Below are positions 15,923 through 25,002 of a stretch of DNA of 64,000 nt, one piece after another. The DNA is taken from the NCBI RefSeq assembly GCF_028682475.1, contig NZ_JANHLE010000001.1, positions 186,001-250,000 of the forward strand, in the 5' to 3' direction. Position numbers and translations under genes: made by a program. The stretch is from Pseudomonas putida. GTDB lineage: Bacteria; Pseudomonadota; Gammaproteobacteria; Pseudomonadales; Pseudomonadaceae. How positions within the stretch are numbered: position 1 is the stretch's first letter; each line of letters opens with the position of its first letter. Under the pieces are notes generated by a model. It did no database searches. It saw only the letters and a list, made by a program, of their open reading frames with translations, and was not told the origin of the DNA.

Positions 15923-16678
15923 TCACTTCGCGTCTCGATGACGCAACACAAGGCGCGTACGGTCGAGCCAAGGCCCGCCAAACACGATGATTTCTGATGG
16001 CTTGCTGTACAGGTGGTGCAGCAGGAACGGGCCCTGGCCGAACACTTGGACCTGTTCATCAGGCAGTTCCGGGTCGGTGCCCAGGTAAATCCCGGCATGG
16101 TTCGGGTGCTCCGTACGCCCCACCTCCATGACGATCATGTCGCCGCGCTGTGGGCGGTCGACCTGGTAGAACCCCGCTGCCTCATAGGCCTGCTCGTACA
16201 GACTGGGCCCGGCCGCCTGCTCCCACCACCCATCCTCCCGGGCGTAGACCGGGAACTCCAGCCCCCACTCCCGCTGATACCAGTCCGCGCAGACCTGCCA
16301 GCAGTCCCAGGCGCCATGCACGAATGGTCGACTGAGCAGCGGGGTGCTGCCGCTTGGGGTGATGGTGCGTAGATCACCCTCAGGCCAGGACAGAATGTGC
16401 CAGGGCAGTGCCGTGGCTTCGCACATGGCCAGGTCGCGCGGTGACGGCCGGCTGGTAGCGTCAGGGTGGGAGTGGACGATGCCGATCACCTCGCCCCGGT
16501 CTTCCGCTGCAGCGTACTCCTCCGGCGCGATCCGGAACTCTTCACCCGGGTCGCTCGCGGTATTGGTGCATGGCACGTAGATCTGTTTGCGGCCGATGGC
16601 CAGGATCAGACCGCAGCACTCGCGCGGGTACTCAGCCGCGGCGTGCGCTTGCACGGCGGTCAGGATGTGTTTACGCAT
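15923..16678 (-). CDS. K: Tail tip assembly protein K (JAB + NlpC/P60)
   Basis: The 251-residue protein carries two peptidase domains as in lambda gpK. The N-terminal JAB/MPN metalloprotease domain has 'YPRECCG' (Glu 20) and 'HSHPDATSRPSPRD' (His 69, His 71, Asp 82). The C-terminal NlpC/P60 domain has 'GAWDCW' (Cys 126) and 'HPNHAGIYLG' (His 194). It acts in tail tip assembly and may cut peptidoglycan during entry. In lambda I follows at once; here 4 kb of immunity genes intervene. The 176 bases upstream of the membrane-protein pair (15747-15922) hold nothing clear. Confidence 0.93.
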   Translation of the reverse strand: MRKHILTAVQAHAAAEYPRECCGLILAIGRKQIYVPCTNTASDPGEEFRIAPEEYAAAEDRGEVIGIVHSHPDATSRPSPRDLAMCEATALPWHILSWPEGDLRTITPSGSTPLLSRPFVHGAWDCWQVCADWYQREWGLEFPVYAREDGWWEQAAGPSLYEQAYEAAGFYQVDRPQRGDMIVMEVGRTEHPNHAGIYLGTDPELPDEQVQVFGQGPFLLHHLYSKPSEIIVFGGPWLDRTRLVLRHRDAK

Positions 16679-16680
16679 GG

Positions 16681-17430
16681 TCAGCTCCGTGCGATGAGAG
16701 AAACGCCAGGGAACCCCACGAACGGAAGCTCGTTCTCGGCGCCCCAACGCGCTTCGCAGCCTGTTCCAAGACAACCACTACACACGTCCTTCACCGGATC
16801 ATCGGTAGGGTTGCCCTCTTCATCGAAGTAGGGCCCGGTGTAACCACAGACAGGACCGCGATAGCCGCCGGTCATCGCCTCATGGCACAGCGTTGTCATC
16901 TGGCGCCCTATCGTCTCGCCGCCGACATCCCCCGGGCTTGCCAGCTCCCACACCACCATGGTGCCGTTCTCGCTGATCTTCTGGTCGATATACCAGACCT
17001 CGATCGCTTCCTCGGTGGGGTCAGCTTCGGGGTTGCCTCCGGGAAAGTTCTCAGCGTCCAGGTACCGGCCCAGCGTCTGCCGGATGGTCAGCTTGAACTC
17101 GACGAGGTTTTCGAAGGCAAGGCACAGCGCAGTAATGCGACCATTGACGTTGCCAACCGAAAGCACAGGTCGCACCGCAGTACCATCAGAGTTGGCTTCG
17201 ATGCCCTCGATCTGCATAGGCCAGGCACCATACTCATTGCCTTGCCACCAGATTGACTTGGCCGGCAGCTGATCAGCATCGAGGCCAGCCACGACCAACT
17301 CTTCAGGGGTGTGCGGGATCGCATGCCCATGAAAGCGGAGAATGCCGGCACCGAAGTCCGAGCCATCCAATTCGAACAGCAGCACTTCACTACCAGGCGC
17401 AAGCGTCTGGATATCGCTGATAAGTGACAT
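16681..17430 (-). CDS. L: Minor tail protein L (iron-sulfur type)
   Basis: A 249-residue tail tip protein starts 'MSLISDIQTLAPGSEVLLFELDGSDFGAG', as gpL proteins do. The C-terminal domain has cysteines at about 182, 195, 217, 220 and 225 ('CHEAM', 'VCGYTG', 'CSGCLGTGC'). In lambda gpL the equivalent domain binds a [4Fe-4S] cluster, so the same is likely here. It sits between M and K in the conserved H-M-L-K order. Confidence 0.92.
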   Translation of the reverse strand: MSLISDIQTLAPGSEVLLFELDGSDFGAGILRFHGHAIPHTPEELVVAGLDADQLPAKSIWWQGNEYGAWPMQIEGIEANSDGTAVRPVLSVGNVNGRITALCLAFENLVEFKLTIRQTLGRYLDAENFPGGNPEADPTEEAIEVWYIDQKISENGTMVVWELASPGDVGGETIGRQMTTLCHEAMTGGYRGPVCGYTGPYFDEEGNPTDDPVKDVCSGCLGTGCEARWGAENELPFVGFPGVSLIARS

Positions 17431-17439
17431 GGTGATTTC

Positions 17440-17778
17440 CTACGGGTGGAATGATCGCTCGAACGTGGCGGTGATCTTGAAGACCCCTCCGCCGACCGGG
17501 GTGGGCGCTGGGTCATTGCAGGTAAACAGCCCCAACTGCCCCATAGGAGTGGTCCAAAGGAATGCCTTTGTGCCAGCGTGACGGTCAAAGAAATCCATTA
17601 CTGCCGAGGCCTTCTGCTTGGGCCCGGTGATCGTGACCGGGTAGGAGTCTTCCTTGTTGTTTGGTCCATCGCCGACGGCTTGCTTGTACCCACCGCCGAA
17701 TCGCGACTCCCTTACCCGATATTTGATTTCAGGCTTCTCACCGCGCTCAGTCGCCCAGTTGAAAGTCTCGATAGCCAT
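17440..17778 (-). CDS. M: Minor tail protein M
   Basis: The 112-residue protein 'MAIETFNWATERGEKPEIKYRVRESRFGGGYKQAVGDGPNN...' shows the gpM signatures 'FGGGYKQ' and 'FLWTTP.GQLG.FTC'. In lambda gpM forms a ring at the end of the tail tube above the tip. The start overlaps the tape-measure stop, so translation is coupled. Confidence 0.92.
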   Translation of the reverse strand: MAIETFNWATERGEKPEIKYRVRESRFGGGYKQAVGDGPNNKEDSYPVTITGPKQKASAVMDFFDRHAGTKAFLWTTPMGQLGLFTCNDPAPTPVGGGVFKITATFERSFHP

Positions 17779-20700
17779 CAGCGCCTCACGGTTGCATTTC
17801 GGTAGCTAATGCCGCCAGGACGCCAGGACTCGGCCACAGCGCGCTCAGCAGCGGTCTTCATCTGCTTCTGCATGTTCTGCTGCAACAATTCCTGATCCAG
17901 TTCCATGCCTTCGCCACTGCGGTCTGGTACAGCGACACTCACCGGTGCGTTGATCTGGATCGTCGATCCACCCGCCGCTCCTGCCGCCGCAGCGGATACT
18001 GGCCCGGCCCCCAGCGGCGTGATCGTGCCGCCCTCGGCCCCCATCATCAGGTAAGTCTTACCTCCCTGATTCAGCAGCTCAGGGCCCAGCTCGTTGACCT
18101 GGTAGAGCGAGTTCGCCGCCACCGGGCCGCCAGCGGCACGCTGACCAGAGACAAAGCTGTCCATGATCTGCGGGCTGTAGCCGGCCTGAGTGGAGCCCGC
18201 TGAGGTAGGTGCGCTTCCGCCACTGAACCAGGCGCCCAACGCACTGCCGGCAAAGCTCGACAGCAGCCCTGAGGCAGCCTGCCGTGTGGCGATCCGTGCC
18301 ATGTCCGCCAGGATCGACTTGGTGAAATCTGCAAACGAGCCTTTCCCCGTGATGGCGAAGTTAACGACAGAGTCTTCCATCGAGCTGAAGGCGTTGGTGA
18401 ACAGGCTCTTGGCCTGGCCGGCGACATTACGAGCCGACTCCAGGTAGTTCTGGAAGGCCGACGAAGCGCCGGCGCTCCAACTGCCCTGAGCAGCAGTCAT
18501 ATCGTTGTAGTTGGCGATCGCAGTTTCCTGCAGGTCGCGCTGGGTCCTGTCGAGCGCCGCCAGCTTCTGGTTGTACTCATCGAGGCTCATGCCGCGGGAG
18601 CCGTCACCGTACTGGTTGGCCAGGTCCAGCTTCTGCTGATTGATCCGGTCGGTGATACCGTTTTGCTGGTCTTGTAGGTCGCGCTGCCGGTCGCCCAAGC
18701 CGAGACCTTCGGCAGATCGCTGTCCCTGTAAGCGCAGCGCCTTCACCTGCTGGTCCAGCGCGCTGGTGTAGGTCTGCACCGCCTGGGCTTGCTTGCGCAG
18801 TCGGCCCTCCTCGTTCGTGGCCAGCACGGCCAATTCTGAATCGGCGTCCTTCTGCGCCTTGACCATGTTGGCCCGGGCATCGGCGATCTTCTGGTCCAAC
18901 TGGACCCGCTGGGCAGCCGTGGTGTCGGCCTTACCCTTGGCAGCTTCGAGCGCCGCGATCTCCGCCTGGTAGGCGTTGGTCACCTCGCCCTTCTGTTGCT
19001 CAATGATGGCTGCGCGCTGGGCCGCGTACGACTCCTGGGAGATAATTCCGGCCTTCTGGGCTGCATCCAGCTCCTTCTGGTTGTTCTTGTACTCAGCCAG
19101 GATGGAGTTGAGGGCGTTCTTCTGCGTATTGAAGCCGGAGAGGTCAACAGCACCAGTGCGCCCGACTGGGTCCTTGTACTGCTCGGCGATGTTGCTGCGA
19201 ACCCTTGCGACAGCCTCAGGATTGAGTCGCGTGTCGGCTGGATCCTTCTTTCTGATGATATCCAGGGAGCGCTCGTACTCCTTGAGCGCCTCGCTGCGTT
19301 TCTTAGAGTTGGTCCAGGCTGACTTCTCCAGGGCATCGACCTTGGCCATGGCCTTGATGGTCTTCTCGTTGGCTTCCGCCTCCTGGCGATCGAATGCAGC
19401 GATTTCCTCCTGGGCTGCTTTCTTGTCCTTCAAGAACTGGAGCTGATCGGTGTAAAACTCGACCATGGTGTCGCGGTTCTGGAAGGCCCCAACATCGCCA
19501 CGCTCTGCACCGGCCAAGTTGATCTCGGCCTGACGGATATCGTCATCGATGCTCTCCCGACCAATGTTTTTCAACTGATCGGCAGCCTTGGCGACCGCGT
19601 TGTAACCGCGCTCCCACCAACTCAGGTTCTCGATGATCTTCGGGGTGCGCTCGTTGATAGCGTCCGCGAAGGCTTCGGTGGCGAGCTTGACGGCGTCTGC
19701 GTGCTTCCCCTGCTGCTCGAGTGCGGCGATCTGCGAGTAGACCGAACTCGTCAGGTAGTTGTACTGGGTGTTCAACGCTACCGAGGCTTTGACTGGGTCG
19801 TCCGCCAACTTGACGAACTCGGCAATGGTGTCGGAAACCGCCTTGCCTGTAGCCTCCTCCATCGATACGGCTGCTTGGGCCACGTCCATGAAGCTGTCGC
19901 CAGCTATCTTGCCGCTACCGGCCAGGCTCGCCAGAACTGATGCAGCTGCCCCGGTTGTGCCAACAGTCGAACTCACCTGCTTGGCCATACTGCCCAGCTG
20001 GTCGGCAGTCAGCCCAGCGGAATTACCCGTCAAGATCAGGGCGTCGCTGTAGGCGTATGCCTCTTCGGAACCTTTGTAAAAGGCGTACCCCAGCGTCACT
20101 GCGGCAGCAGCCGACACGGTAAAGGGGTTGATCAGGCCAAGGATGTAGCCGCCCAAGGCGCGCGCTGCCGGGCCAAGCCCGCCGAACATGTCCTTGAGCT
20201 GCCCGCCCTGTTGCAAGGCAACCATCATGATCGGCTGACCAGCGACGATCGACGTGAAAATATCAGTGAACTGAGCCGGCACACCTCGCAGCGCTGCAGC
20301 GGTAGCCTTTGCAGTCATGCCAGTACTGCTCAGCGCGGCATCCGCACTGCCCAGGGCAGCCCTCGCCTGGTCAACCTTCCCCTTGTACTCAGCGAAAGTA
20401 TCAGGGTCGAGGGCACCGCTGGCTTTGAACCCCTGCAGCTTCTGCTCCATCTGATCCAGACGGCTCATGGCTGCGACAGTAGGGTCGATTTTACCGAGCA
20501 GGTCATCGAGAGCCTGGCCCTGATCGCGCTGGGCGGCGGCTGCGGTCTTGGCGGATCCGGCCAGGCGCTCTTCTGTTGCCAGCAAAGCTTGAGCGCGGGT
20601 GTTGATGGCGGCCTGCCGGCCGGCGTTATCCGACAGCACGGCATTCGCCTGGCTGGTAACTTCGGCGGTTTGAGCGGTTGCACGGTTCAGCGATTGAACG

Positions 20701-21134
20701 TACTCACTCGCCTCCAGCGATGCCCGTGCCATGGTCAACAGCCGAGCCTGCTGCTCGTCAGCAGTTTCTGCAGCACGGCGGCTTGCCTGAGCGCCTGCAT
20801 CAGTGGCAGTCGTCAGCGCGGCCTGGGCTTGCCCGGCCTGCTCAGCCCCGGTTTTGAATGCAGTCATGCCCGCCGCGGCGATGGTCACGGCACGGCCGAC
20901 CGTGATCATCTGCTGTGCCAGCTCAGCCTGCTTGGCGTTCAGGGCCTGCAATTCCTGAACAATCTGCCGGGTATCGCCCTGCATCCCGCTCAGCGCTGAT
21001 TCCCAGGCACGCCCGGTCTTGCCCGCCGATTCCTCGCTACGCTTGCCAGCGTCTGCCAGCTTGTCGAGGTCGCTTGCAGCCTCGACAGCATTGCCGGAAT
21101 CAACCTTGATCCCGAGTTCGGCAATGGTGGTCAT
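17778..21134 (-). CDS. H: Tape measure protein
   Basis: The 1118-residue protein sets tail length and helps DNA pass into the cell. The N-terminal 500 residues are Ala- and Gln-rich helices. 'ALRGVPAQFTDIFTSIVAGQPIMMVALQQGGQLKDMFGG' (about 280-320) is the lambda gpH family signature, followed by hydrophobic spans ('ALGGYILGLINPFTVSAAAAVTLGYAFY'). Long coiled coils fill 530-920. A C-terminal 'FSSMEDSVVNFAITGKGSFADFTKSILADMARIATRQA' completes the family pattern. The G-GT-H gene order supports it. Confidence 0.95.
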   Translation of the reverse strand: MTTIAELGIKVDSGNAVEAASDLDKLADAGKRSEESAGKTGRAWESALSGMQGDTRQIVQELQALNAKQAELAQQMITVGRAVTIAAAGMTAFKTGAEQAGQAQAALTTATDAGAQASRRAAETADEQQARLLTMARASLEASEYVQSLNRATAQTAEVTSQANAVLSDNAGRQAAINTRAQALLATEERLAGSAKTAAAAQRDQGQALDDLLGKIDPTVAAMSRLDQMEQKLQGFKASGALDPDTFAEYKGKVDQARAALGSADAALSSTGMTAKATAAALRGVPAQFTDIFTSIVAGQPIMMVALQQGGQLKDMFGGLGPAARALGGYILGLINPFTVSAAAAVTLGYAFYKGSEEAYAYSDALILTGNSAGLTADQLGSMAKQVSSTVGTTGAAASVLASLAGSGKIAGDSFMDVAQAAVSMEEATGKAVSDTIAEFVKLADDPVKASVALNTQYNYLTSSVYSQIAALEQQGKHADAVKLATEAFADAINERTPKIIENLSWWERGYNAVAKAADQLKNIGRESIDDDIRQAEINLAGAERGDVGAFQNRDTMVEFYTDQLQFLKDKKAAQEEIAAFDRQEAEANEKTIKAMAKVDALEKSAWTNSKKRSEALKEYERSLDIIRKKDPADTRLNPEAVARVRSNIAEQYKDPVGRTGAVDLSGFNTQKNALNSILAEYKNNQKELDAAQKAGIISQESYAAQRAAIIEQQKGEVTNAYQAEIAALEAAKGKADTTAAQRVQLDQKIADARANMVKAQKDADSELAVLATNEEGRLRKQAQAVQTYTSALDQQVKALRLQGQRSAEGLGLGDRQRDLQDQQNGITDRINQQKLDLANQYGDGSRGMSLDEYNQKLAALDRTQRDLQETAIANYNDMTAAQGSWSAGASSAFQNYLESARNVAGQAKSLFTNAFSSMEDSVVNFAITGKGSFADFTKSILADMARIATRQAASGLLSSFAGSALGAWFSGGSAPTSAGSTQAGYSPQIMDSFVSGQRAAGGPVAANSLYQVNELGPELLNQGGKTYLMMGAEGGTITPLGAGPVSAAAAGAAGGSTIQINAPVSVAVPDRSGEGMELDQELLQQNMQKQMKTAAERAVAESWRPGGISYRNATVRR

Positions 21135-21137
21135 GAT

Positions 21138-21455
21138 CTACTCCACGGATTCGGCCATGACGGCCAAGGCCTCGGCCTCCATTACGCGGAGGTCGGGAAA
21201 AATATCGGGCAGGTCGCGGCGCTTGATGCCGAGCATCGCCGCGGTGGCTGGGATGATTGAGTAATCAAGGCCCGAAGCACCGCCCATACCCGTCCGCCAC
21301 TGGGTGGACATTGCCTCGAACAAGCGGAAGGCTGGCCAGGCGTCCGGCCAGACCTCTACCTCTTCTTCAGGAAGGTCGGCGCGGCTCAGGCCGAGCATCG
21401 CCAACTGCCCTTCGGAGGCCCCCTGCTCGTAGATAGCCCTGGCCGCGCTCTTCAG
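21138..21455 (-). CDS. T: Tail assembly chaperone T part (made as GT by frameshift)
   Basis: This frame has no good start of its own and matches the DUF1799-type second half of GT chaperones ('ILPATAAMLGIKRRDLPDIFPDLRVME'-like spacing, with 'WPAFRLFEAMSTQWRTGMGGASGLDY'). It is open up to the GGGAAAC slippery site at the end of G (21455-21461). A -1 slip there gives a 232-residue GT fusion (127 from G plus 105). GT bridges the tape measure and tail tube in lambda. Confidence 0.85.
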   Translation of the reverse strand: MKSAARAIYEQGASEGQLAMLGLSRADLPEEEVEVWPDAWPAFRLFEAMSTQWRTGMGGASGLDYSIIPATAAMLGIKRRDLPDIFPDLRVMEAEALAVMAESVE

Positions 21456-21835
21456 TTTCCCAGGCGGGCCGGGCTGTATGCGTTCTGGAACGCGTCGATG
21501 ACAGCTTTTGGCGCGCCAGTGCAGGTTCGCACCAGGTCGAGAATGGCGTCGTCGCTGAACTCGTCATCGAGGTCCCAGCCGACCACGATGTCCTTCAATT
21601 GCTCAGCCTGAAGCCCGATCTCGGCGGCGGTAGCGTCTTTCCAGCTGACACCCTCTTGCTTCGCCGTGTCCGCCCAGGCATCACGCGCCTTGTTCCAGCG
21701 GTCGAACATCTCGGCCAGCGCAATACGGTCCAGGTAACGGAACTCGAAACCAACCTCCACCGGGTCGGAGCCGACCCGTGGAAGCTGTACCGCGGCGCCG
21801 AACGTTGGGTTCTGCGCGATTTTGATCTTCGCCAT
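21452..21835 (-). CDS. G: Tail assembly chaperone G
   Basis: The 127-residue protein 'MAKIKIAQNPTFGAAVQLPRVGSDPVEVGFEFRYL...' is a tail chaperone that coats the tape measure during assembly and is absent from virions. The gene ends with CTG GGA AAC TGA. The heptamer G-GGA-AAC directly before the stop is a -1 slippery site close to lambda's GGGAAAG, allowing a minor fraction of ribosomes to continue into T. Confidence 0.9.
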   Translation of the reverse strand: MAKIKIAQNPTFGAAVQLPRVGSDPVEVGFEFRYLDRIALAEMFDRWNKARDAWADTAKQEGVSWKDATAAEIGLQAEQLKDIVVGWDLDDEFSDDAILDLVRTCTGAPKAVIDAFQNAYSPARLGN

Positions 21836-21844
21836 GGATCCCCC

Positions 21845-22498
21845 TTAGGCGTTGTAGCGGGTCGGGCGACCGGACAGGCCGATGCTGATGGTGCGGGTCA
21901 TCAGCTGGTTACGGTCCATGGTCGGGGTGCTGGTGATGCTCACGTAGCCGGGCATCAAGATCTGGCGATTGCCAGGCAGCTTCAGGCGGACAACCGCAAG
22001 CTCCTTGGAGTCGTCATACCCCTCAACCACGCCGACATACCCGGCCTCAGGCTGATCCTCGACAGTGATCGAAACACTGATCGGGTTGCGGTTGGTGGGA
22101 AACTGAAGGTCGTCGTCGTTCTCCAGATAACCGACAGTGAGGAACTGCTGTTCACCACCGGACACTGCAAAGGCGGTGACCTTGGAGATCTGAGTCCAGC
22201 CAGAAACCGGCACGACAACCCCTGCCCCTGCGCCGGCGGTAAAGCGTTCTTCGTTGGTGGTATCGAGACCGTCCAGCGAGAATGCGTCGGTGGTAACACC
22301 GGATGCCTTGACGGCGCGATCGTTGATCAGAGCCCAGCCTGAGTTGATCAGCAAGATATCGCCAGCGTCGATGCCGTGCCCGACCGAGGCAGCCACCGGT
22401 GGCTTAGCGTTGGTCAGGGCTGTGAAAGGGACTGCAGTGCCGAGCACAGAAGCGATCTCGACAACGGAGCCGTTGGGCAGCGGAATGCGTGCGGCCAT
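21845..22498 (-). CDS. V: Major tail tube protein
   Basis: The 217-residue protein occupies the gpV place upstream of the G/GT genes. Motifs include 'GHGIDAGDILLINSGWALINDRAVKASGV' and 'GWTQISKVTAFAVSGGEQQF'. It should polymerise into the hollow tube through which DNA leaves. No extra Ig-like C-terminal domain is visible, so it is shorter than lambda V. Confidence 0.88.
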   Translation of the reverse strand: MAARIPLPNGSVVEIASVLGTAVPFTALTNAKPPVAASVGHGIDAGDILLINSGWALINDRAVKASGVTTDAFSLDGLDTTNEERFTAGAGAGVVVPVSGWTQISKVTAFAVSGGEQQFLTVGYLENDDDLQFPTNRNPISVSITVEDQPEAGYVGVVEGYDDSKELAVVRLKLPGNRQILMPGYVSITSTPTMDRNQLMTRTISIGLSGRPTRYNA

Positions 22499-22565
22499 GG
22501 TGTTTTCCTCTTGGTAGAAACGAAAAAGCCCGCACGCGGCGGGTTTCAGGTGATATCTGGGAGAT

Positions 22566-23138
22566 TCAGCGGCGGTGCAGGAGGCCGCCAGGGCGAAGCT
22601 CTTGGCGGATGACCTGACGAATCAATTCGGATAGCTCGTTGGTGCGGGACTTCAGCCCCTGGCCAAGCTGCGTATTGCAGATGGCATCACCGATGTAGTC
22701 GAGCACCGCGTCCGCCCCTTTAGCCTTTGCCTGCTCGAATTCGCTCAAGCCCAGGCCTATCCCGGCGCAGACATAGTCACCATTGCCGTTCCTGGCCATC
22801 TTCACTGCGAACCGTTCAGCCGAAACCAGGAATTGGGCCGGGCCTACCTTCCAGTCAGCCAGTGCGACTGCGAGCTCCTCGTCAGCACTCCGAACTTTAG
22901 TGGCGGCCTGATCGAGCAGCGCCCCATTGATGTACGTGACACCATCCACGACGATGAATGGCTCGCCAAGGTCCTGTTTGGCGAGCCAGGGAGCGGCCAG
23001 TTGCTCACTGGCAGGGCTTTCGTGTTGCTTCTCGATATCGCCGATGCGAACCGAGCCGTGAGGGCCTCCATTCATCTCGATCAGCCCTTTCTCGATTTTC
23101 CAGCCGGATATCCCCGGCACATAGTCGGCGCTCTGCAT
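22566..23138 (-). CDS. Phage protein with J-like C-terminal signature
   Basis: The 190-residue protein starts 'MQSADYVPGISGWKIEKGLIEMNGG'. That motif is normally seen near the end of tail-tip/host-specificity proteins and here forms the N-terminus of a separate gene between the tail tube and tail terminator. The remainder is mostly helical ('TNELSELIRQVIRQELRPGG'). A structural or tail-associated role is likely. I do not recognise a specific function. Confidence 0.6.
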   Translation of the reverse strand: MQSADYVPGISGWKIEKGLIEMNGGPHGSVRIGDIEKQHESPASEQLAAPWLAKQDLGEPFIVVDGVTYINGALLDQAATKVRSADEELAVALADWKVGPAQFLVSAERFAVKMARNGNGDYVCAGIGLGLSEFEQAKAKGADAVLDYIGDAICNTQLGQGLKSRTNELSELIRQVIRQELRPGGLLHRR

Positions 23139-23149
23139 CGCTCATTCCT

Positions 23150-23572
23150 TCAAGTGGTGGGTTGGTCTGCGACACCCTGGTAGGTGAAGCTGGTCGGGAC
23201 CGTATAGGTCGCCGGCTCGGTGATGGTGGGCCCCTGCTCCAGCGGCTCGACGATCAGGCCTTCGAAGCCGTTGCGGCTGAGCTCGGTGTTTACACGGAAC
23301 AATGTGCTGAGCTCGTCGACCAGAGTCTCGGCAGTGGCCAGGGCCTGGCCCGCCGGGCAGACGATGCTGATCTGGTAGATGCCCCGGTATTCCAGGGCCT
23401 CTGCAGCCAGGTAGCGGGTCGTGGTGCTGGCCGGCAGCAGGAAAGCCCGGAGGTAGGTTTCGCCTGGGGCAGGCTTGAAGCCCTCCTCCATATGTGCAAC
23501 CCGGATTGGGCGCGCAGCTGCCCAGGCCGCCAGCTTTATCTCAATCGCCTGGCGGGCGCGTGCGTGGCTCAT
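23150..23572 (-). CDS. U: Tail terminator protein (U-like)
   Basis: The 140-residue protein has the small-terminator pattern 'ARQAIEIKLAAWAAARPIRVAHMEEGFKPAPGETYLRAFLLPA' and 'YRGIYQISIVCPAGQALATAETLVDELSTLF' of the DUF4128 family. It should cap the tail tube and form the interface with the head connector. It overlaps the next upstream gene by four bases. Confidence 0.85.
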   Translation of the reverse strand: MSHARARQAIEIKLAAWAAARPIRVAHMEEGFKPAPGETYLRAFLLPASTTTRYLAAEALEYRGIYQISIVCPAGQALATAETLVDELSTLFRVNTELSRNGFEGLIVEPLEQGPTITEPATYTVPTSFTYQGVADQPTT

Positions 23573-24246
23573 ACTCGATGTGTCCTGATGGCGTCTTCGA
23601 CAAGTCGCTGGAAGTCCGCGACGGTGACTCGCACCATGCCTGCAGGCGCCTGGGTACTGTGGCCATACTCCAGAGGGATGGCATATGGCAGGTTGTTGAC
23701 GATGTAGGCGACCTCGCCAACGGACAGATCGCCAGCGCCAGCAACGATCTTCGCAATCGTCTCGCCAGCGCTCTCGATCTCATCGATTTCACCGGCAGCG
23801 GGAGCACCAATGGTCAGCTGCCAGTTGCTGCGAAAACGCCCGCCAACGTAGCCCTGGCCTACCCTGCGCACGCCGGCTCCGTAGCCGTAATTCTCCAGCT
23901 GCTCGCGCTTGGACAGCGGTTTGCGGTACTTGATGCCGCGCTTCAGGCTGCCATTCTTGGTGTAGTTCGACGAGTCAGCAGAGATGGCAGCGTTGATGCT
24001 GGAGGCCTTTGCGTTGTACGCCGCCACCTGCTCCCCAGCCCTCTCCTGCGACTCGATGTTGATCTTCCAGATGTCGGGGTTACCGACAGGCGACATAACG
24101 ATCAGGTTGCGCCCTACCGCGATCACAACCTCGCGGAAGGTCAGGTCAATCGCTTCCTTGGCAGCATCGGCAAACTGTTGGAGCTGAGCTGAGAAACTGC
24201 CATCTAGGTCGCCGTACCGCTCCTTCATGTGAGAGCCGCGTGGCAT
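23569..24246 (-). CDS. HK97 gp10/Z-like tail completion protein
   Basis: The 225-residue protein combines 'SAQLQQFADAAKEAIDLTFREVVIAVGRNLIVMSPV' with 'GYVGGRFRSNWQLTIGAP' and 'SVGEVAYIVNNLPYAIPLEYGHSTQAPAGMVRVTVADF'. These are the signatures of HK97-gp10-like/minor tail protein Z proteins, which prepare the tail end for joining. I chose ATG 24246, just after the previous stop with AGGAAG upstream. Confidence 0.83.
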   Translation of the reverse strand: MPRGSHMKERYGDLDGSFSAQLQQFADAAKEAIDLTFREVVIAVGRNLIVMSPVGNPDIWKINIESQERAGEQVAAYNAKASSINAAISADSSNYTKNGSLKRGIKYRKPLSKREQLENYGYGAGVRRVGQGYVGGRFRSNWQLTIGAPAAGEIDEIESAGETIAKIVAGAGDLSVGEVAYIVNNLPYAIPLEYGHSTQAPAGMVRVTVADFQRLVEDAIRTHRV

Positions 24247-24248
24247 GG

Positions 24249-24632
24249 TCACTTCCTCAGTTGAATGGTCCAAGTAGCCTTCGCGGCGTCCTGGCTGACG
24301 TTGACCACGCGGTAGCCGCTGATGCGGTCGTTGATGGCCGGTACCGCGGCGATGACTGTGACCACGCCACCCTCTTGCATGAAAAGTTCGTTCTGGAGGG
24401 TCTTGAGGCGAACGTCCGAAGCCAGAATGCGCGCTCCGTCGATCTCCCTGGCCTTGTACTGCCCGAACACGCCACGCCCGGCGTAGAAGACAGTCGTCTC
24501 CGGGTTGCCACCGATCTCGGGGTCATAGGGCCCTTTCACCGCCCTGCTGCCTTCTACCGAACTCACGGCATCAGCCAGGTCAGTGTTGAAGGCCTCGGCC
24601 ATGTCGGCCTGCAGCTCGTCTCGAAGGCCCAT
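24249..24632 (-). CDS. Head-tail joining protein candidate
   Basis: The 127-residue protein 'MGLRDELQADMAEAFNTDLADAVSSVEGSR' is followed by beta-rich sequence ('GGVVTVIAAVPAINDRISGYRVVNVSQDAAKATWTIQL'). Position (between connector and tail-completion genes), size and the end-in-beta pattern fit the FII-like head-tail stopper. Assignment is mainly from order. Confidence 0.68.
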   Translation of the reverse strand: MGLRDELQADMAEAFNTDLADAVSSVEGSRAVKGPYDPEIGGNPETTVFYAGRGVFGQYKAREIDGARILASDVRLKTLQNELFMQEGGVVTVIAAVPAINDRISGYRVVNVSQDAAKATWTIQLRK

Positions 24633-24633
24633 A

Positions 24634-25002
24634 TCAGCCCCTCACTATCTTGGCCTGGCCGGTTCCCAGATATTGGCTCAGCAGCGCCAAGGCGAACGAC
24701 TCCCCGGCGCTGATCTTTCGGGCGGACGCCGAATAGGTCTTGTTGCTAGACACGCCGTCAGCATCGACCGACTTGCTCAGCACCCCGGTTTCCTTGGCCG
24801 CGAAGATGTTGCCCTCGGCGGCTTCCCGGGCGACCTCGGCACCAGCCTGGATCACATCGTCCGGCACCGGGTCGAATGAAGGCAGCCCCAGGTTGGTCAG
24901 CCAGGTGTTGGCCATCAGCACCGCGCGCGGCTTCTTCTCTTCGGGCGCCCAATTGCCCCCCAACAGGCCATCCACCTGCACGGCGTTGATGTAGGTGGTC
25001 AT
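24634..25002 (-). CDS. Head-tail connector (adaptor) candidate
   Basis: The 122-residue helical protein ('MTTYINAVQVDGLLGGNWAPEEKKPRAVLMANTWLTNLGL') belongs to a family that databases often name 'DnaT-like ssDNA-binding'. It sits where lambdoid phages encode the portal adaptor, so a structural role in the head-tail connector is more likely than replication. It overlaps its upstream neighbour. Confidence 0.65.
   Translation of the reverse strand: MTTYINAVQVDGLLGGNWAPEEKKPRAVLMANTWLTNLGLPSFDPVPDDVIQAGAEVAREAAEGNIFAAKETGVLSKSVDADGVSSNKTYSASARKISAGESFALALLSQYLGTGQAKIVRG

Noticed and set aside
24634..25002. DnaT-like replication protein
   Set aside because: The database-style name fits the family, but the gene lies among head-tail connector genes, so a structural adaptor is more likely.
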